Positions 1 to 7,876 of a DNA stretch of 13,972 nt are shown piece after piece (positions within the stretch are counted from its first letter, which is position 1; each line of letters begins with the position of its first letter). The translations under genes and the position numbers were made by a program. The DNA lies in contig JBARRO010000016.1 in assembly GCA_049644265.1 (NCBI GenBank), forward strand, positions 1 to 13,972. The letters run 5' to 3'. Below the pieces are notes generated by a model, which made no database searches, was not told where the DNA came from, and saw nothing but the letters and a program-made list of their open reading frames with translations. Source of the DNA: JBARRO01 sp049644265. GTDB lineage: Bacteria; Bacteroidota; Ignavibacteria; UBA10030.

Positions 1-608
1 AGGATCCTGCCTATGTGAGCTATTTTGAATCCCGTGTCGATAAAGCAGGAGAAGTGGGCCGAGTTGCCTCGGAAATCCTCCCCGGCTCCTACCGTGCAGC
101 GGGAAGAAAAGCCGACGCCATTCAGGCGGTGCGAGCTTTGCAGGAGAAATACTCGGGAAGTGAGTCTGAAAAGCGCGCGCTCATCTTTGTTGCTGCGCTC
201 ATGGGCAACAAGGAGGAGGAGAGGGATATCAAGAAGGACTGCATAGCTCAATTGAAAGCAAAGTTCGGCTCAACCTGTGATGCTGGAATCCTAGCGGCAT
301 TGGGAACCGACAACTCCGAGTCAAAGGCAGTTGCCGGCCCGGAGGAGGAAGCCGGAGAGCTTTCGAATTATCCCAATCCGTTCAATCCAACAACAGTGAT
401 TAGCTATAAGCTAATAGCGGTCAGTAATGTAAGCTTAAGGATATTCGACATCCTCGGTCGTGAAGTGGCGGTTCTTGTGAACGAATCCAAGAATCCCGGT
501 AGATACAGCGTTACATGGGATGCGTCGAAGCTTCCGAGCGGTGTGTACTTCTCGAAACTGGAGGTTGCAGGAAAATCGATCATCAGGAAGCTGCTGCTTA
601 TTAAATAA
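1..608 (+). CDS. C-terminal part of a T9SS-secreted protein with type A sorting domain (5' truncated)
   Basis: The frame is open to the left edge, so this is the 3' end of a longer gene; a GTG at 15 is unlikely to be the true start. About 110 visible residues are charged and probably helical. A linker follows, then a C-terminal beta-sandwich of roughly 80 residues beginning LSNYPNPFNPTT and including FDILGREVAVL, SGVYF and a basic end, RKLLLIK. This is the FlgD-like/Por secretion C-terminal sorting domain known from Bacteroidota and Ignavibacteria. The family's role is to target exported proteins through the outer membrane T9SS, where the domain is usually cleaved and the protein attached to the surface or released. 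The passenger is mostly outside the window and shows no recognisable enzyme motif, so its function is unknown. The gene converges on the glycosyltransferase gene across a hairpin. Confidence 0.85.
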   Translation, partial: DPAYVSYFESRVDKAGEVGRVASEILPGSYRAAGRKADAIQAVRALQEKYSGSESEKRALIFVAALMGNKEEERDIKKDCIAQLKAKFGSTCDAGILAALGTDNSESKAVAGPEEEAGELSNYPNPFNPTTVISYKLIAVSNVSLRIFDILGREVAVLVNESKNPGRYSVTWDASKLPSGVYFSKLEVAGKSIIRKLLLIK

Positions 609-621
609 GCCCCATGTCAGG

Positions 622-656
622 GTGAAGGCCGTTCTGTTTATTGGGGCGGCCTTCAC
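622..656. terminator. Hairpin between convergent genes, probable bidirectional terminator
   Basis: A perfect 10-bp stem GTGAAGGCCG (622-631) / CGGCCTTCAC (647-656) encloses a 15-nt loop. It begins 13 nt after the stop of the plus-strand T9SS cargo gene and ends 2 nt before the stop codon of the minus-strand glycosyltransferase gene. On the plus strand it is followed by only a short GTTTATC, with no long T-run. On the minus strand an AT-rich stretch (TTATTTAATAAG) lies about 10 nt past the stem. Position and stem strength support termination of both convergent transcripts, but the weak U-tracts leave efficiency uncertain. Confidence 0.65.
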
Positions 657-658
657 GT

Positions 659-1777
659 TTATCCTGCTGAGCGGCTCCCCGCTACCCTTTCTATCACCCT
701 CATCATCCTGTCCGCACAGTCATCCCACTGAAAGGTCTTCGAGTGCTCAACCGCATCAGCCGCTAGGCGCGAGCGAAGATGCTCGTCCCGCAGGACAAGC
801 AGGATCTTTTCTGCAAGCTGCTCGATGTTTCCATATTCGTAGAGCAATCCCGTCTTCCCGTCAATAACCGAATCCCGCAGACCCGGTACATCGCTCGCCA
901 CAACCGGGACGCCGCACGCGTTCGCTTCCGTCACCGTGAGTCCCCACCCCTCTTTTGCCGAGGTATTAACGACAACGTGCATTTGATTGATTAACCGCAC
1001 CTTCTCTTCGGGCGAGACATATCCCGCAAATTTCACCGCCTCTGAAATACCGAGTTCCTTCGCCAATCCTTTGAGTAAGGGAAGCGCATCCCCATCCCCC
1101 ACAACGGTCAACGTTGCATCCGGAATTTCCTTCCTGACAATTTCAAACGCCTTTATCAAGTGGTCCACACTCTTGTATTTCTTGATTCTTCCCAGATAAC
1201 CAACATGGGCTGCCGACTTTTTTGAGGTATCCAACACTCTGTAGAGATCGTGGTTCACGGCAATCCGGACATTCGTGATGTTTTCTTCCGGGAACCCATG
1301 CTGCACCAGTTCGTCCCGGGTACTGTCGGAGATTACTGCGATCGGTGTATGTTTGTACACTGAAAGCGCGAGCCGCTCGGAGCCGTACACATAGAGTGCG
1401 GCAGGCAGCACTGCTTCGCGGAAGATACTCTTGTCAAAAAGGTGAAGGACCATGGCGAGCAGTGGCCCCTTGACAAACAGAGGCGAGTAAAAGGGAATCT
1501 TGTTGATGTCGTCGACAACGATGTCGAACCGTTCGCGTCGGAGCCGGGACTGGTACATCAGAGGAACGATGAAGTTGAAAAGATTCCTGCTTCCCCTTCT
1601 CAGGACCCGTATTCCGTCGATTGTCTCCTCCTTTGGGGCACCGGAAAACGAGGAACAGAATAGGGTTACCGAGTGCCCGCGGGCGACAAGGCGTTTGAAG
1701 ATCTCATGCAGATGGACCTCAGCGCCCCCACCGAGCGGGTTCTTGATGTCCTGCCAGTTGAGAACGAGGATCTTCAT
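659..1777 (-). CDS. GT4-family (GT-B fold) glycosyltransferase
   Basis: This 372-residue protein transfers a sugar from an activated nucleotide donor to a glycan or lipid acceptor; the substrates cannot be read from sequence. It has the two-Rossmann GT-B layout. The N-terminal domain starts MKILVLNWQD with the glycine-rich NPLGGGAE loop (residues 13-20). The C-terminal donor domain begins near HVGYLGRIKKYKSVD (191-205), followed by VVGDGD (225-230). The retaining GT4 EX7E element is present as E276 and E284 in KEGWGLTVTEANACGVPVVAS. There is no signal peptide or membrane segment, so it is probably cytosolic or membrane-associated. Length is normal for the family. It starts at ATG only 8 nt after the methyltransferase stop and is the last gene of the glycan-related block. 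No Shine-Dalgarno is visible. Confidence 0.9.
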   Translation of the reverse strand: MKILVLNWQDIKNPLGGGAEVHLHEIFKRLVARGHSVTLFCSSFSGAPKEETIDGIRVLRRGSRNLFNFIVPLMYQSRLRRERFDIVVDDINKIPFYSPLFVKGPLLAMVLHLFDKSIFREAVLPAALYVYGSERLALSVYKHTPIAVISDSTRDELVQHGFPEENITNVRIAVNHDLYRVLDTSKKSAAHVGYLGRIKKYKSVDHLIKAFEIVRKEIPDATLTVVGDGDALPLLKGLAKELGISEAVKFAGYVSPEEKVRLINQMHVVVNTSAKEGWGLTVTEANACGVPVVASDVPGLRDSVIDGKTGLLYEYGNIEQLAEKILLVLRDEHLRSRLAADAVEHSKTFQWDDCADRMMRVIERVAGSRSAG

Positions 1778-1785
1778 CGGAACGG

Positions 1786-2562
1786 TTAGACCGGTTTTCT
1801 TCCAAGGACCCCAATGGATATGCCCGTGTATAACGGAAGAGGCGTCTTGAGGAGAGAGGAGCGGAGATGCGCGCGTGCATCGGACAAAGACGGATGCATT
1901 TTCGGCGCGAGAGGCAATGTGACGCCGACTTTCTTCAACGCTTCACGCGTCGCGCGGTAGAAAAAACTTGGATACATCCATTCACCATACGAATACACCG
2001 GCGTAAGCCCAAGGCGACGCATGAGTGACCGGAGCTCCCTTACGGAAAATGAACGCTCCCATCCTGCAAACCATTTGTTGGCAGCGATGAGAACGTGCTT
2101 GACGACCGTGTAGGAATGATACCGCTGGGGGACGTCGACGAGGAGGAGTCCTCCGGGTTTGAGGATCCGGATGTTCTCGCGGAGGAGAAGTTCCGCTACA
2201 GGCTTGCGGAAGTGTTCGAGCAGTCCCTGATGGAACACAATGTCAAAGGAACCGTCGCGAAAAGGAAGCGAGAAGGTGTCGCCACCGATGATCTGGACTG
2301 GAATGCGTTGCTCTTCTGAAAGCCGCTTGAGAATGCGGAGTGAGTTCTCCGCATAATCCAACTGGTAGACCAATGCTCCCTCATCCACCAGCGAGAAGCT
2401 GTCCCGTCCTGTTCCCGCACCGATTTCGAGGATCTTCTTCCCCCGAAGCTCGGTTATCTGTCGGAGATTCCGGTGAACTCTCCCCGCGTTTGAGTAGACC
2501 GCCTCCATGTCCTGTTTTTCATCCCAGAAGGTCTCCCAGTTTTCGCGGCGGGACTCCTTCAC
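1786..2562 (-). CDS. Class I SAM-dependent methyltransferase
   Basis: This 258-residue cytosolic enzyme has a Rossmann-type methyltransferase core. Motif I is ILEIGAGTGRD (residues 44-54). The acidic ribose-binding position follows as YQLDYAENSL (D69), then GGDTFSLPF (D95 region), the motif IV-like FDIVFHQGLLEHF (106-118) and the post-motif LKPGGLLLVDVP (134-145). This is the ubiquitous methyltransferase type 11/25 form seen in small-molecule and glycan methylation; the substrate is not determinable. The start is GTG, overlapping the DUF2723 stop by one base (TAGTG on the coding strand), an arrangement favouring translational coupling. A glycosyltransferase follows 8 nt downstream. The context suggests methylation of a sugar or lipid carrier made by the neighbouring enzymes, but that is inference. 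Confidence 0.88.
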   Translation of the reverse strand: MKESRRENWETFWDEKQDMEAVYSNAGRVHRNLRQITELRGKKILEIGAGTGRDSFSLVDEGALVYQLDYAENSLRILKRLSEEQRIPVQIIGGDTFSLPFRDGSFDIVFHQGLLEHFRKPVAELLLRENIRILKPGGLLLVDVPQRYHSYTVVKHVLIAANKWFAGWERSFSVRELRSLMRRLGLTPVYSYGEWMYPSFFYRATREALKKVGVTLPLAPKMHPSLSDARAHLRSSLLKTPLPLYTGISIGVLGRKPV

Positions 2563-5315
2563 TATTTCTTTCCTTGCGTCTTCGGCGCCGCAGGCTTTGG
2601 AGCAGGCGTATTCGCCACGTTGACACTGGCCTTCTGAGCCTCAAGCCCTCCCCGCAACTGGGCAATAATCTGGTCAATTCCCTGCTGGCTCGCATAGGTG
2701 GCACGAATCACGGGAAGCAGGTCTTCAGCTTCCTTGTACTTGTCCAATCCCTGATATGCATAGAACATGATTATATAAGGATTGAACTGAGACAACTGCT
2801 CCGATACACCCTTGTCGACGACCGCTTTGCATTCTGCAATAACCTCATCGGAAAGAGCATGGAACTTCTCCATGTTTCCGCCCAGCCGGTAGTACGAGGC
2901 AACATCGAACTTGACCCGGTAGTCCATCGGAATGACGCGACGCGGAATCACCTGCTCCATCCTGTCAAGTATCGCAGAGACTTTCTGAGGCTGGTTCAGC
3001 ACCTGCGAGTAATACACAACGAGAGAAAGAAACATGTTGCGATAATTCGAGGTCACGAGACGCCGGGCGTCTTCGTCGAAGTATGTGGTCGAATCCTGAA
3101 GCCCGCGCCAGAGGAAACCGGGTTGTGGCTTCATGGATGGTTCTTTCAGATCCGTATTGATGTGCGCCGAAAGCGACTGTTCGTCTATGTTTCCCCAGAA
3201 CGTCTGGGTTCGTCGGGGGACAAATTTGAACGCGAGCCCCGTCAGCTTCATGTACTCCCGCAAACCGATTTTCCCGTCATCGGACACGGTCATGGCAAAG
3301 TAGACAGGTCGCTGCCAGTTGCTCGACCTGATGATATCGTACACCATCACATCCTGAACGCGCAAAGCTTTCACGTTACTGAACTCGAGCGTGTTCGGCA
3401 TGTAGAACCGAATGACCCCGCTGTTCGTCACCGAGGTATCAAGAAGCGATGTGCTTGTCGCCTCGGCTGTGTACTGCTTGACCACGTCGGGGGAAACCGG
3501 AAGTTCAATGGTGCGTGGCGAGTACTGGATCGGGCGGATATCTTCAATATCCACATCGGCAGTGCTGATGGGCACGACCTTCGCCCCGTACGGCTGCTCG
3601 TGCTTGAGCTGCTTGATATACCACGGCGTGTTCAACAAACTGAGGTTGACAATTCTGATATCGCGGCGAATGCTTTCAACATCCTGAAGATACCAGAGCG
3701 GAAATGTATCGTTGTCGCCGTTTGTGAAGAGAATGGCATCCGGTTCGCAACTCTGGAGCAGATTGTAGGAATAGTCCCACGGAACGTAATTTCCGGTCCG
3801 GTTCGCCTCGTGGTAGTTGATCCGAAGCATGTTCACAGGCACAAAGAGAAATGCCAGGGCAAGCACGCCGTATCCGGTGTATTCGAATCCCTGGGAGGCT
3901 GCCAATCGCTCCTTCAGCAGGTCTATCAGCCCGACAATCCCGATTCCAATCCATGCGGAAAACACCAGATACGAACCGACGTAGAAATAGTCGCGTTCTC
4001 TCGGCTGCGGCTCCTGCATGTTGAAATACAAGACGAGGACAATCCCCATAATCAGAAACAACGCACTCGCCACGAACGCCATTTGCCAGTCTTTCCGCCA
4101 GTGCCAGTAGGCCCCGAAGAGCCCCAGGAGGAGCGGGATCGCGTAAAACTCTTTGTAGTTCACGCCCGCTTCCTTTTCATCACCTGCGACGCCGACATAG
4201 TTCCAGAGATGGTACCGCAAATACATGTGATAGAACTGATATTTTGCAAAATAGTCCCAGTCGCTCGCGTATTTGTCTGCAATGGCCTTCTTTTCCGGTT
4301 CCGGATCCCACCGTCGTTTGATCAGCGGCGCACTGCCGTACTGCTCCCGGTTGAGGTAGGAGACGAGTTTCGCCATGTTACTCGGGTCATTCTCATTCAT
4401 CGGCGGGTGTGCATTGGCGCGGATATACACCATCGTATAGGTCGAATAGCCGAGAACAATAAACAGGAATGAGAGGAGTGCAACATTCAGGATACGCTGT
4501 TTCGTTTTGATCGAATAGTAAACACCGTAGAGAGCTGCCGCAATGGCAATGAACGGAATCCAGGTAAAAATCTCGCTTCTCGTTCCGCCCACTTCGCCGT
4601 CCAGCATGGACGGTAGTTCCTTTACCACTCCGGGATAAATCACTCCAAAAACGACCAGGGCTCCGAGGCCAAATTTGAAAAAGGACGGAACAGAAAATTC
4701 GTTAAACCGGAAGTACATCAGCAGCATCACAACGAACACCGCCAGAATTGCGAGTAGGTGAACGCCCACGGAAAGACCGATGACATAGGCGATGAACAGC
4801 AAATAGACATCGCTCCGCTGCCAGCTCGCCCGTTCATACCATCGAAGCGCAAGCCATACCATCGCCGCGATAAAAAGCATGCTGAGGCCGTAGACCTCCG
4901 CTTCCACTGCATTGAACCAGAAAGTCTTGTTGAACGTGAGGGACAATGCCCCGATGGCCGCCGATCCGTACACGACAGCGCGGTCAAATGTGGTTTGCGG
5001 TATGCCGCGGAACATCACTACATAGCGGACAATGATGAGATAGAGGAAGAGGATGGTCCCGGCGCTGGCAAACGCGGAGATGAGATGCATGCGTACGGCA
5101 ATATCGTGCACGTACGGCACCATGCTTGCCAGACGCGCAATCAGCAGAAACAGCGGCGCCCCCGGAGGATGAGGAACCTGGAGCGAGAACGCTGCTGCGC
5201 AGAATTCGCCTACGTCCCAGAAGACAACAGTCGGAGAAACCGTCTTGGCATACACCACGGCGGAAATGAGAAACACGATGACCGCAACAATCCTGTTGAT
5301 TTTCTTATGTTCCAT
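2562..5315 (-). CDS. DUF2723 family multi-pass membrane protein (putative GT-C O-mannosyltransferase-like)
   Basis: This is a 917-residue integral membrane protein. After one short N-terminal membrane segment (about 7-24), the first extracytoplasmic loop carries the acidic FWDVGEF motif (D34, E37) and the HPPGAPLF element typical of DUF2723. Many hydrophobic segments follow to about residue 510. A large soluble region begins around TNGDNDTFPLWYLQ (about 530-545) and ends in a helical, TPR-like tail (DKYKEAEDLLPV) and an Ala/Pro/Lys-rich C-terminus. DUF2723 is related to eukaryotic TMEM260, an O-mannosyltransferase, and resembles GT-C enzymes that use lipid-linked sugars. An O-glycosyltransferase role on exported proteins is therefore plausible but unproven here. 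It starts at ATG with GAGGA 4 nt upstream, 98 nt after hemW, and is coupled to the methyltransferase. Length fits the bacterial family. Confidence 0.9.
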   Translation of the reverse strand: MEHKKINRIVAVIVFLISAVVYAKTVSPTVVFWDVGEFCAAAFSLQVPHPPGAPLFLLIARLASMVPYVHDIAVRMHLISAFASAGTILFLYLIIVRYVVMFRGIPQTTFDRAVVYGSAAIGALSLTFNKTFWFNAVEAEVYGLSMLFIAAMVWLALRWYERASWQRSDVYLLFIAYVIGLSVGVHLLAILAVFVVMLLMYFRFNEFSVPSFFKFGLGALVVFGVIYPGVVKELPSMLDGEVGGTRSEIFTWIPFIAIAAALYGVYYSIKTKQRILNVALLSFLFIVLGYSTYTMVYIRANAHPPMNENDPSNMAKLVSYLNREQYGSAPLIKRRWDPEPEKKAIADKYASDWDYFAKYQFYHMYLRYHLWNYVGVAGDEKEAGVNYKEFYAIPLLLGLFGAYWHWRKDWQMAFVASALFLIMGIVLVLYFNMQEPQPRERDYFYVGSYLVFSAWIGIGIVGLIDLLKERLAASQGFEYTGYGVLALAFLFVPVNMLRINYHEANRTGNYVPWDYSYNLLQSCEPDAILFTNGDNDTFPLWYLQDVESIRRDIRIVNLSLLNTPWYIKQLKHEQPYGAKVVPISTADVDIEDIRPIQYSPRTIELPVSPDVVKQYTAEATSTSLLDTSVTNSGVIRFYMPNTLEFSNVKALRVQDVMVYDIIRSSNWQRPVYFAMTVSDDGKIGLREYMKLTGLAFKFVPRRTQTFWGNIDEQSLSAHINTDLKEPSMKPQPGFLWRGLQDSTTYFDEDARRLVTSNYRNMFLSLVVYYSQVLNQPQKVSAILDRMEQVIPRRVIPMDYRVKFDVASYYRLGGNMEKFHALSDEVIAECKAVVDKGVSEQLSQFNPYIIMFYAYQGLDKYKEAEDLLPVIRATYASQQGIDQIIAQLRGGLEAQKASVNVANTPAPKPAAPKTQGKK

Positions 5316-5319
5316 GGAT

Positions 5320-5324
5320 TCCTC
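5320..5324 (-). promoter_or_regulatory. Shine-Dalgarno-like GAGGA of the DUF2723 gene
   Basis: The coding strand reads GAGGA, four bases, then ATG. The spacing is short, but this is one of the few purine-rich ribosome-binding candidates in the window, and it supports the chosen start. The 98-bp spacer upstream (5316-5413) holds no heptad repeat. A weak sigma70-like pair, TTGCAG and TACATT separated by 17 bp, is too degenerate to call as a promoter. Confidence 0.5.
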
Positions 5325-5413
5325 GGGGGAGCGTGAAAAAAAGTGTGCTCAATGTAAACTGAATTGGGTTGAACTGCAAGCGTATTTCAAGCGTCCGATG
5401 GATGACGGAACAC

Positions 5414-6559
5414 TCATCGGAAGGAACAACAGATTTCATCACAGAGCGAGTACCCTTTTGAGGTCAGCCGCAGACGGTTGTCTTCAAAAAGGGCAAGTCC
5501 GCTGTCAACGAGCGCGTCAATTGTCGGACCGTAGTCTGTCAGCAAATCTTTTTCAAACTTGCGACGAAATCCCGCAACGTCCACGCCTTCGCTCCGCAAA
5601 CCAAGAAAGATCGCTTCTTCCATCAACTGTTTCTGCGTTAGTGTTTCTTCCCCTGCCACCGGCACGGCGTTCGCCTCGACACGGTCAAGATAGTTCACGA
5701 TGCTCGATACATTCCACCATCGTTTGCCATTCCAGAACGAATGCGCGGACGGGCCAAATCCGAGGTAGTTCTTATGGTTCCAGTAGTTCGAGTTGTGCAA
5801 CGACTTGAATCCCGGCCTGGCAAAATTCGAAACCTCGTACTGCGTGTAGCCATGGGCGCCGAGGAATTCCATTGTAAGCTCGTACAGCGCCGCATCCTCC
5901 TCGACAGCTAACGGCGTCACTTGCTTCGCCTCCACCATACGTTGTAGCGGCGTGTTCGGCTCCACGATCAGGCTGTAACAGGAAATGTGCGCAGGGCTCA
6001 ATTCCATCGCCTGATGGAGGTTCGACTGCCATCGCGCGCGCGTCTGGTTGGGGAGGGCGAAGATCAGGTCAAAACTCACATTGTCAAAGCCAGCCTCAAA
6101 AGCATTGCGGACGCACTCCTTTGCCTGGGCTGCAGAGTGAATCCTCGTCAGGAACTTGAGGTCATCATCGTGGAACGACTGGATTCCCATGCTGATCCGG
6201 TTCACCCCGGCTTTGCGGAAACCCCGCAACGTTGCCAAATCAACAGTCCCGGGGTTTGTTTCCAGAGTGATTTCAGCTCCTTCTTTCAGCGAAAACTTTT
6301 TGGACAGGAGGTTCAGGATTTCCTCAACGATAGACGGTGAAAGAAGCGACGGTGTTCCCCCGCCAAAGAAGATCGTCTCAAAGGGTTCCTTGAATTGAGA
6401 ATCCTGGGATCGTAGCTCGATTTCTTGTCGCAGCCCCTGAAGAAAACGCACGACAAGGGCGTTGTACGAATCCGGCTTTTCATTCGGAGCAATGGAGTAG
6501 AAGTCGCAATAAATGCACTTATGCTCGCAGAAAGGGATATGGAGGTAGAGGGAAGACAA
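5414..6559 (-). CDS. hemW: Radical SAM heme chaperone HemW
   Basis: This 381-residue protein belongs to the HemN/HemW branch of radical SAM proteins. The N-terminus has LYLHIPFCEHKCIYCDF, with the 4Fe-4S-binding CX3CX2C at C11, C15 and C18. The residues after the third cysteine are DF, not the fourth-cysteine pattern of HemN, which points to HemW (heme insertion into respiratory enzymes) over coproporphyrinogen dehydrogenase. Further family elements are FFGGGTPSLL (65-73), ETNPGTVD (100-107), NRISMGIQSF (120-129), FDLIFALPNQT (163-173) and YEVSNFA (241-247). The C-terminus is cysteine-rich (C373, C377, C378). The start codon is TTG, chosen because homologous N-termini begin just before LYIHIPF; no ATG fits. 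It follows lepB1 across a 213-bp spacer almost entirely made of heptad repeats, with no Shine-Dalgarno. Confidence 0.9.
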   Translation of the reverse strand: MSSLYLHIPFCEHKCIYCDFYSIAPNEKPDSYNALVVRFLQGLRQEIELRSQDSQFKEPFETIFFGGGTPSLLSPSIVEEILNLLSKKFSLKEGAEITLETNPGTVDLATLRGFRKAGVNRISMGIQSFHDDDLKFLTRIHSAAQAKECVRNAFEAGFDNVSFDLIFALPNQTRARWQSNLHQAMELSPAHISCYSLIVEPNTPLQRMVEAKQVTPLAVEEDAALYELTMEFLGAHGYTQYEVSNFARPGFKSLHNSNYWNHKNYLGFGPSAHSFWNGKRWWNVSSIVNYLDRVEANAVPVAGEETLTQKQLMEEAIFLGLRSEGVDVAGFRRKFEKDLLTDYGPTIDALVDSGLALFEDNRLRLTSKGYSLCDEICCSFR

Positions 6560-6564
6560 GATTG

Positions 6565-6763
6565 GAAGTTTTGAGTTGTGAGTTTTGAGTTAGAAGTTCA
6601 AGGTTCAAAGTTCAAAAGTTATAAGTCCTGTCTAATGTTTGCCGTTCGCTCTTCACACTTCACTGTTCACTCTTAACTTTTCGCTTTTCAGCTTTCGCGT
6701 TTCACTATTCACAATTCACCGCTCCTCATCATTGCTCATTGCTGATTGCTCATTGCTCATTGA
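6565..6763. repeat. Degenerate 7-bp tandem repeat tract filling the lepB1-hemW spacer
   Basis: About 28 consecutive seven-base units can be read. In the left part AGTT recurs at 6567, 6574, 6581, 6588, 6595, (GGTT at 6602) and 6609. After one extra base the phase shifts by +1 (6617, 6624) and is then held to the end. From 6645 TTC or a one-base variant recurs every 7 bp (6645, 6652, 6659, 6666, 6673, 6680, 6687, 6694, 6701, 6708, 6715). It ends in five units of the TCATTGC type (6729-6763). The tract starts 9 bp after the lepB1 stop and ends 5 bp before the hemW TTG start, so the hemW 5' region is itself repeat. Period 7 is not a coding period. Similar short tandem heptanucleotides are known from filamentous cyanobacteria. 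Confidence 0.85.
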
Positions 6764-6772
6764 ATCTCCACC

Positions 6773-7696
6773 TCACCGCACCATCTTCCCAATTCTTTCC
6801 CATCGAATACTCTTCACTTTCTCGTATAGATTTCCTACCGGGACCTCCGGATCCCACGACCAGTAGATGAGCAGGGCTTCTCCGACAAGGTTGTCTTCGG
6901 GAACAAATCCCCAATACCGACTATCCAGACTGTTGTCTCTGTTGTCCCCCATCATGAAATAATAGTCACGCTCAACACGATAGGTGTCATGTCGTTCGCC
7001 GTCGATCGTCACTTCACCGGAGGGTAGGATTTCCGTCGCGTGTCCTTCTCTGGCAATCAGCGTGCGCCAAAGGGTGATATTCTCGCGGCTCAGCTTTATT
7101 TCGTCCCCCCGTTTTGGTACTGCAAGGGGACCGTAGTTGATATCCGTGAATTGTGTTCCCGCAGGAAATAACTGGTAACTCTTATGCCAATATGCACCTT
7201 CCGGATGGCTCGGCTGTATGCCCTCCTTCGGAAATGTGAGCGCCAACCCATTGACAAAAACCTCGCCGCGGCGAATTTCCACCCGGTCGCCCGAAAGGCC
7301 GATGCATCTCTTGATGTAATTCACATGCTCGGATGCCTGAACCTCATCGCGTCCCCCGGGAAATTCAAAAACCACAACGTCTCCCCGATGGACGGAACTG
7401 AACAAGGGAAGAGTGAACGATGGAATCGACTTATCTGTGAGCGGAACATAGCGCGGGGACCTCAAACCATACGCGAACTTATTAACAAGAAGAAAGTCGC
7501 CGACCAGGAGAGTGTTCTCCATCGACCCGGACGGAATCCGGAACGCTTCCACAACAAACGTTTTGAGTGTCAGCGCCAGGAGAAGCGTAATGAGAATGGT
7601 CTTGCCGTATCCAACGAATAGGTGTACGGCCTGCTGTTGCCAGGTTCTTGCCGGCACAGCAGCGTCATTCTCAGTATGGATGGACTCGTCGATCAT
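6773..7696 (-). CDS. lepB: Signal peptidase I (downstream paralogue of the tandem pair)
   Basis: This 307-residue type I signal peptidase would cleave signal peptides from exported proteins on the outer face of the inner membrane. A charged N-terminus is followed by one membrane segment (about 32-50). Box B, FRIPSGSMENTLLVGD, carries the catalytic Ser58. Box C is RGDVVVFEFP. Box D, YIKRCIGLSGD, holds the general base Lys129. Box E is GDNRDNSLDSRYWGFVP. The C-terminus follows at the LIYWSWDP region. Box D has Ser135 where the usual form is GLPGD. Length is typical for Bacteroidota-type enzymes, with the usual insertion between boxes D and E. The start is the ATG of MIDESIHTEN. It lies 222 bp after the other lepB, and a shared transcript is likely. 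Confidence 0.93.
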   Translation of the reverse strand: MIDESIHTENDAAVPARTWQQQAVHLFVGYGKTILITLLLALTLKTFVVEAFRIPSGSMENTLLVGDFLLVNKFAYGLRSPRYVPLTDKSIPSFTLPLFSSVHRGDVVVFEFPGGRDEVQASEHVNYIKRCIGLSGDRVEIRRGEVFVNGLALTFPKEGIQPSHPEGAYWHKSYQLFPAGTQFTDINYGPLAVPKRGDEIKLSRENITLWRTLIAREGHATEILPSGEVTIDGERHDTYRVERDYYFMMGDNRDNSLDSRYWGFVPEDNLVGEALLIYWSWDPEVPVGNLYEKVKSIRWERIGKMVR

Positions 7697-7732
7697 CTCA
7701 CATTCGTTAATAGCACACGGAAAGAGCCGATG

Positions 7733-7753
7733 GCACTGATTTACACGGATTGG
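7733..7753. repeat. Inverted copy of the ATCCGTG decamer-type repeat
   Basis: The plus strand reads CACTGATTTACACGGATT here. On the opposite strand this is an ATCCGTGTAA/ATCAGTG pair, the same ten-base word family that occurs in the other orientation at 7795-7839 and 7877-7920. CACGGAT at 7744-7750 is exactly complementary to ATCCGTG at 7795-7801 and at 7877-7883, so a transcript of the spacer could form alternative hairpins. Confidence 0.55.
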
Positions 7754-7794
7754 AAGTCTTTAATGAAGTGTGTGTGTTCTTCCTTCCTAATTCT

Positions 7795-7839
7795 ATCCGT
7801 GAAGATCCGTTTCAATCGGTTTCTTCCGTGTCCCATTTC
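7795..7839. repeat. Direct repeat copy 1 in the lepB2-lepB1 spacer
   Basis: This 45-bp unit begins ATCCGTGAAGATCCG and ends TTCTTCCGTGTCCCATTTC. It is internally built of degenerate ten-base words: ATCCGTGAAG, ATCCGTTTCA, ATCGGTTTCT, TCCGTGTCCC. It matches the unit at 7877-7920 over most of its length, the last 19 bases being identical. No protein-coding function is apparent. Confidence 0.75.
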
Positions 7840-7876
7840 TCTTCCAAAGAAATTTTTTCCATCCCCCATAATTTCC

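Noticed and set aside
2340..4472. A 710-codon open frame on the plus strand, antisense to the DUF2723 and methyltransferase genes
   Set aside because: The translation has no recognisable domain, is rich in Arg/His/Val in the manner of an antisense shadow, and the opposite strand encodes two clear conserved families. Codon bias of the real genes explains the lack of stops.
6565..6763. CRISPR-like array
   Set aside because: Units are only 7 bp, adjoin without unique spacers, and vary from one to the next. There is no fixed repeat of 23-37 bp and no cas gene nearby.
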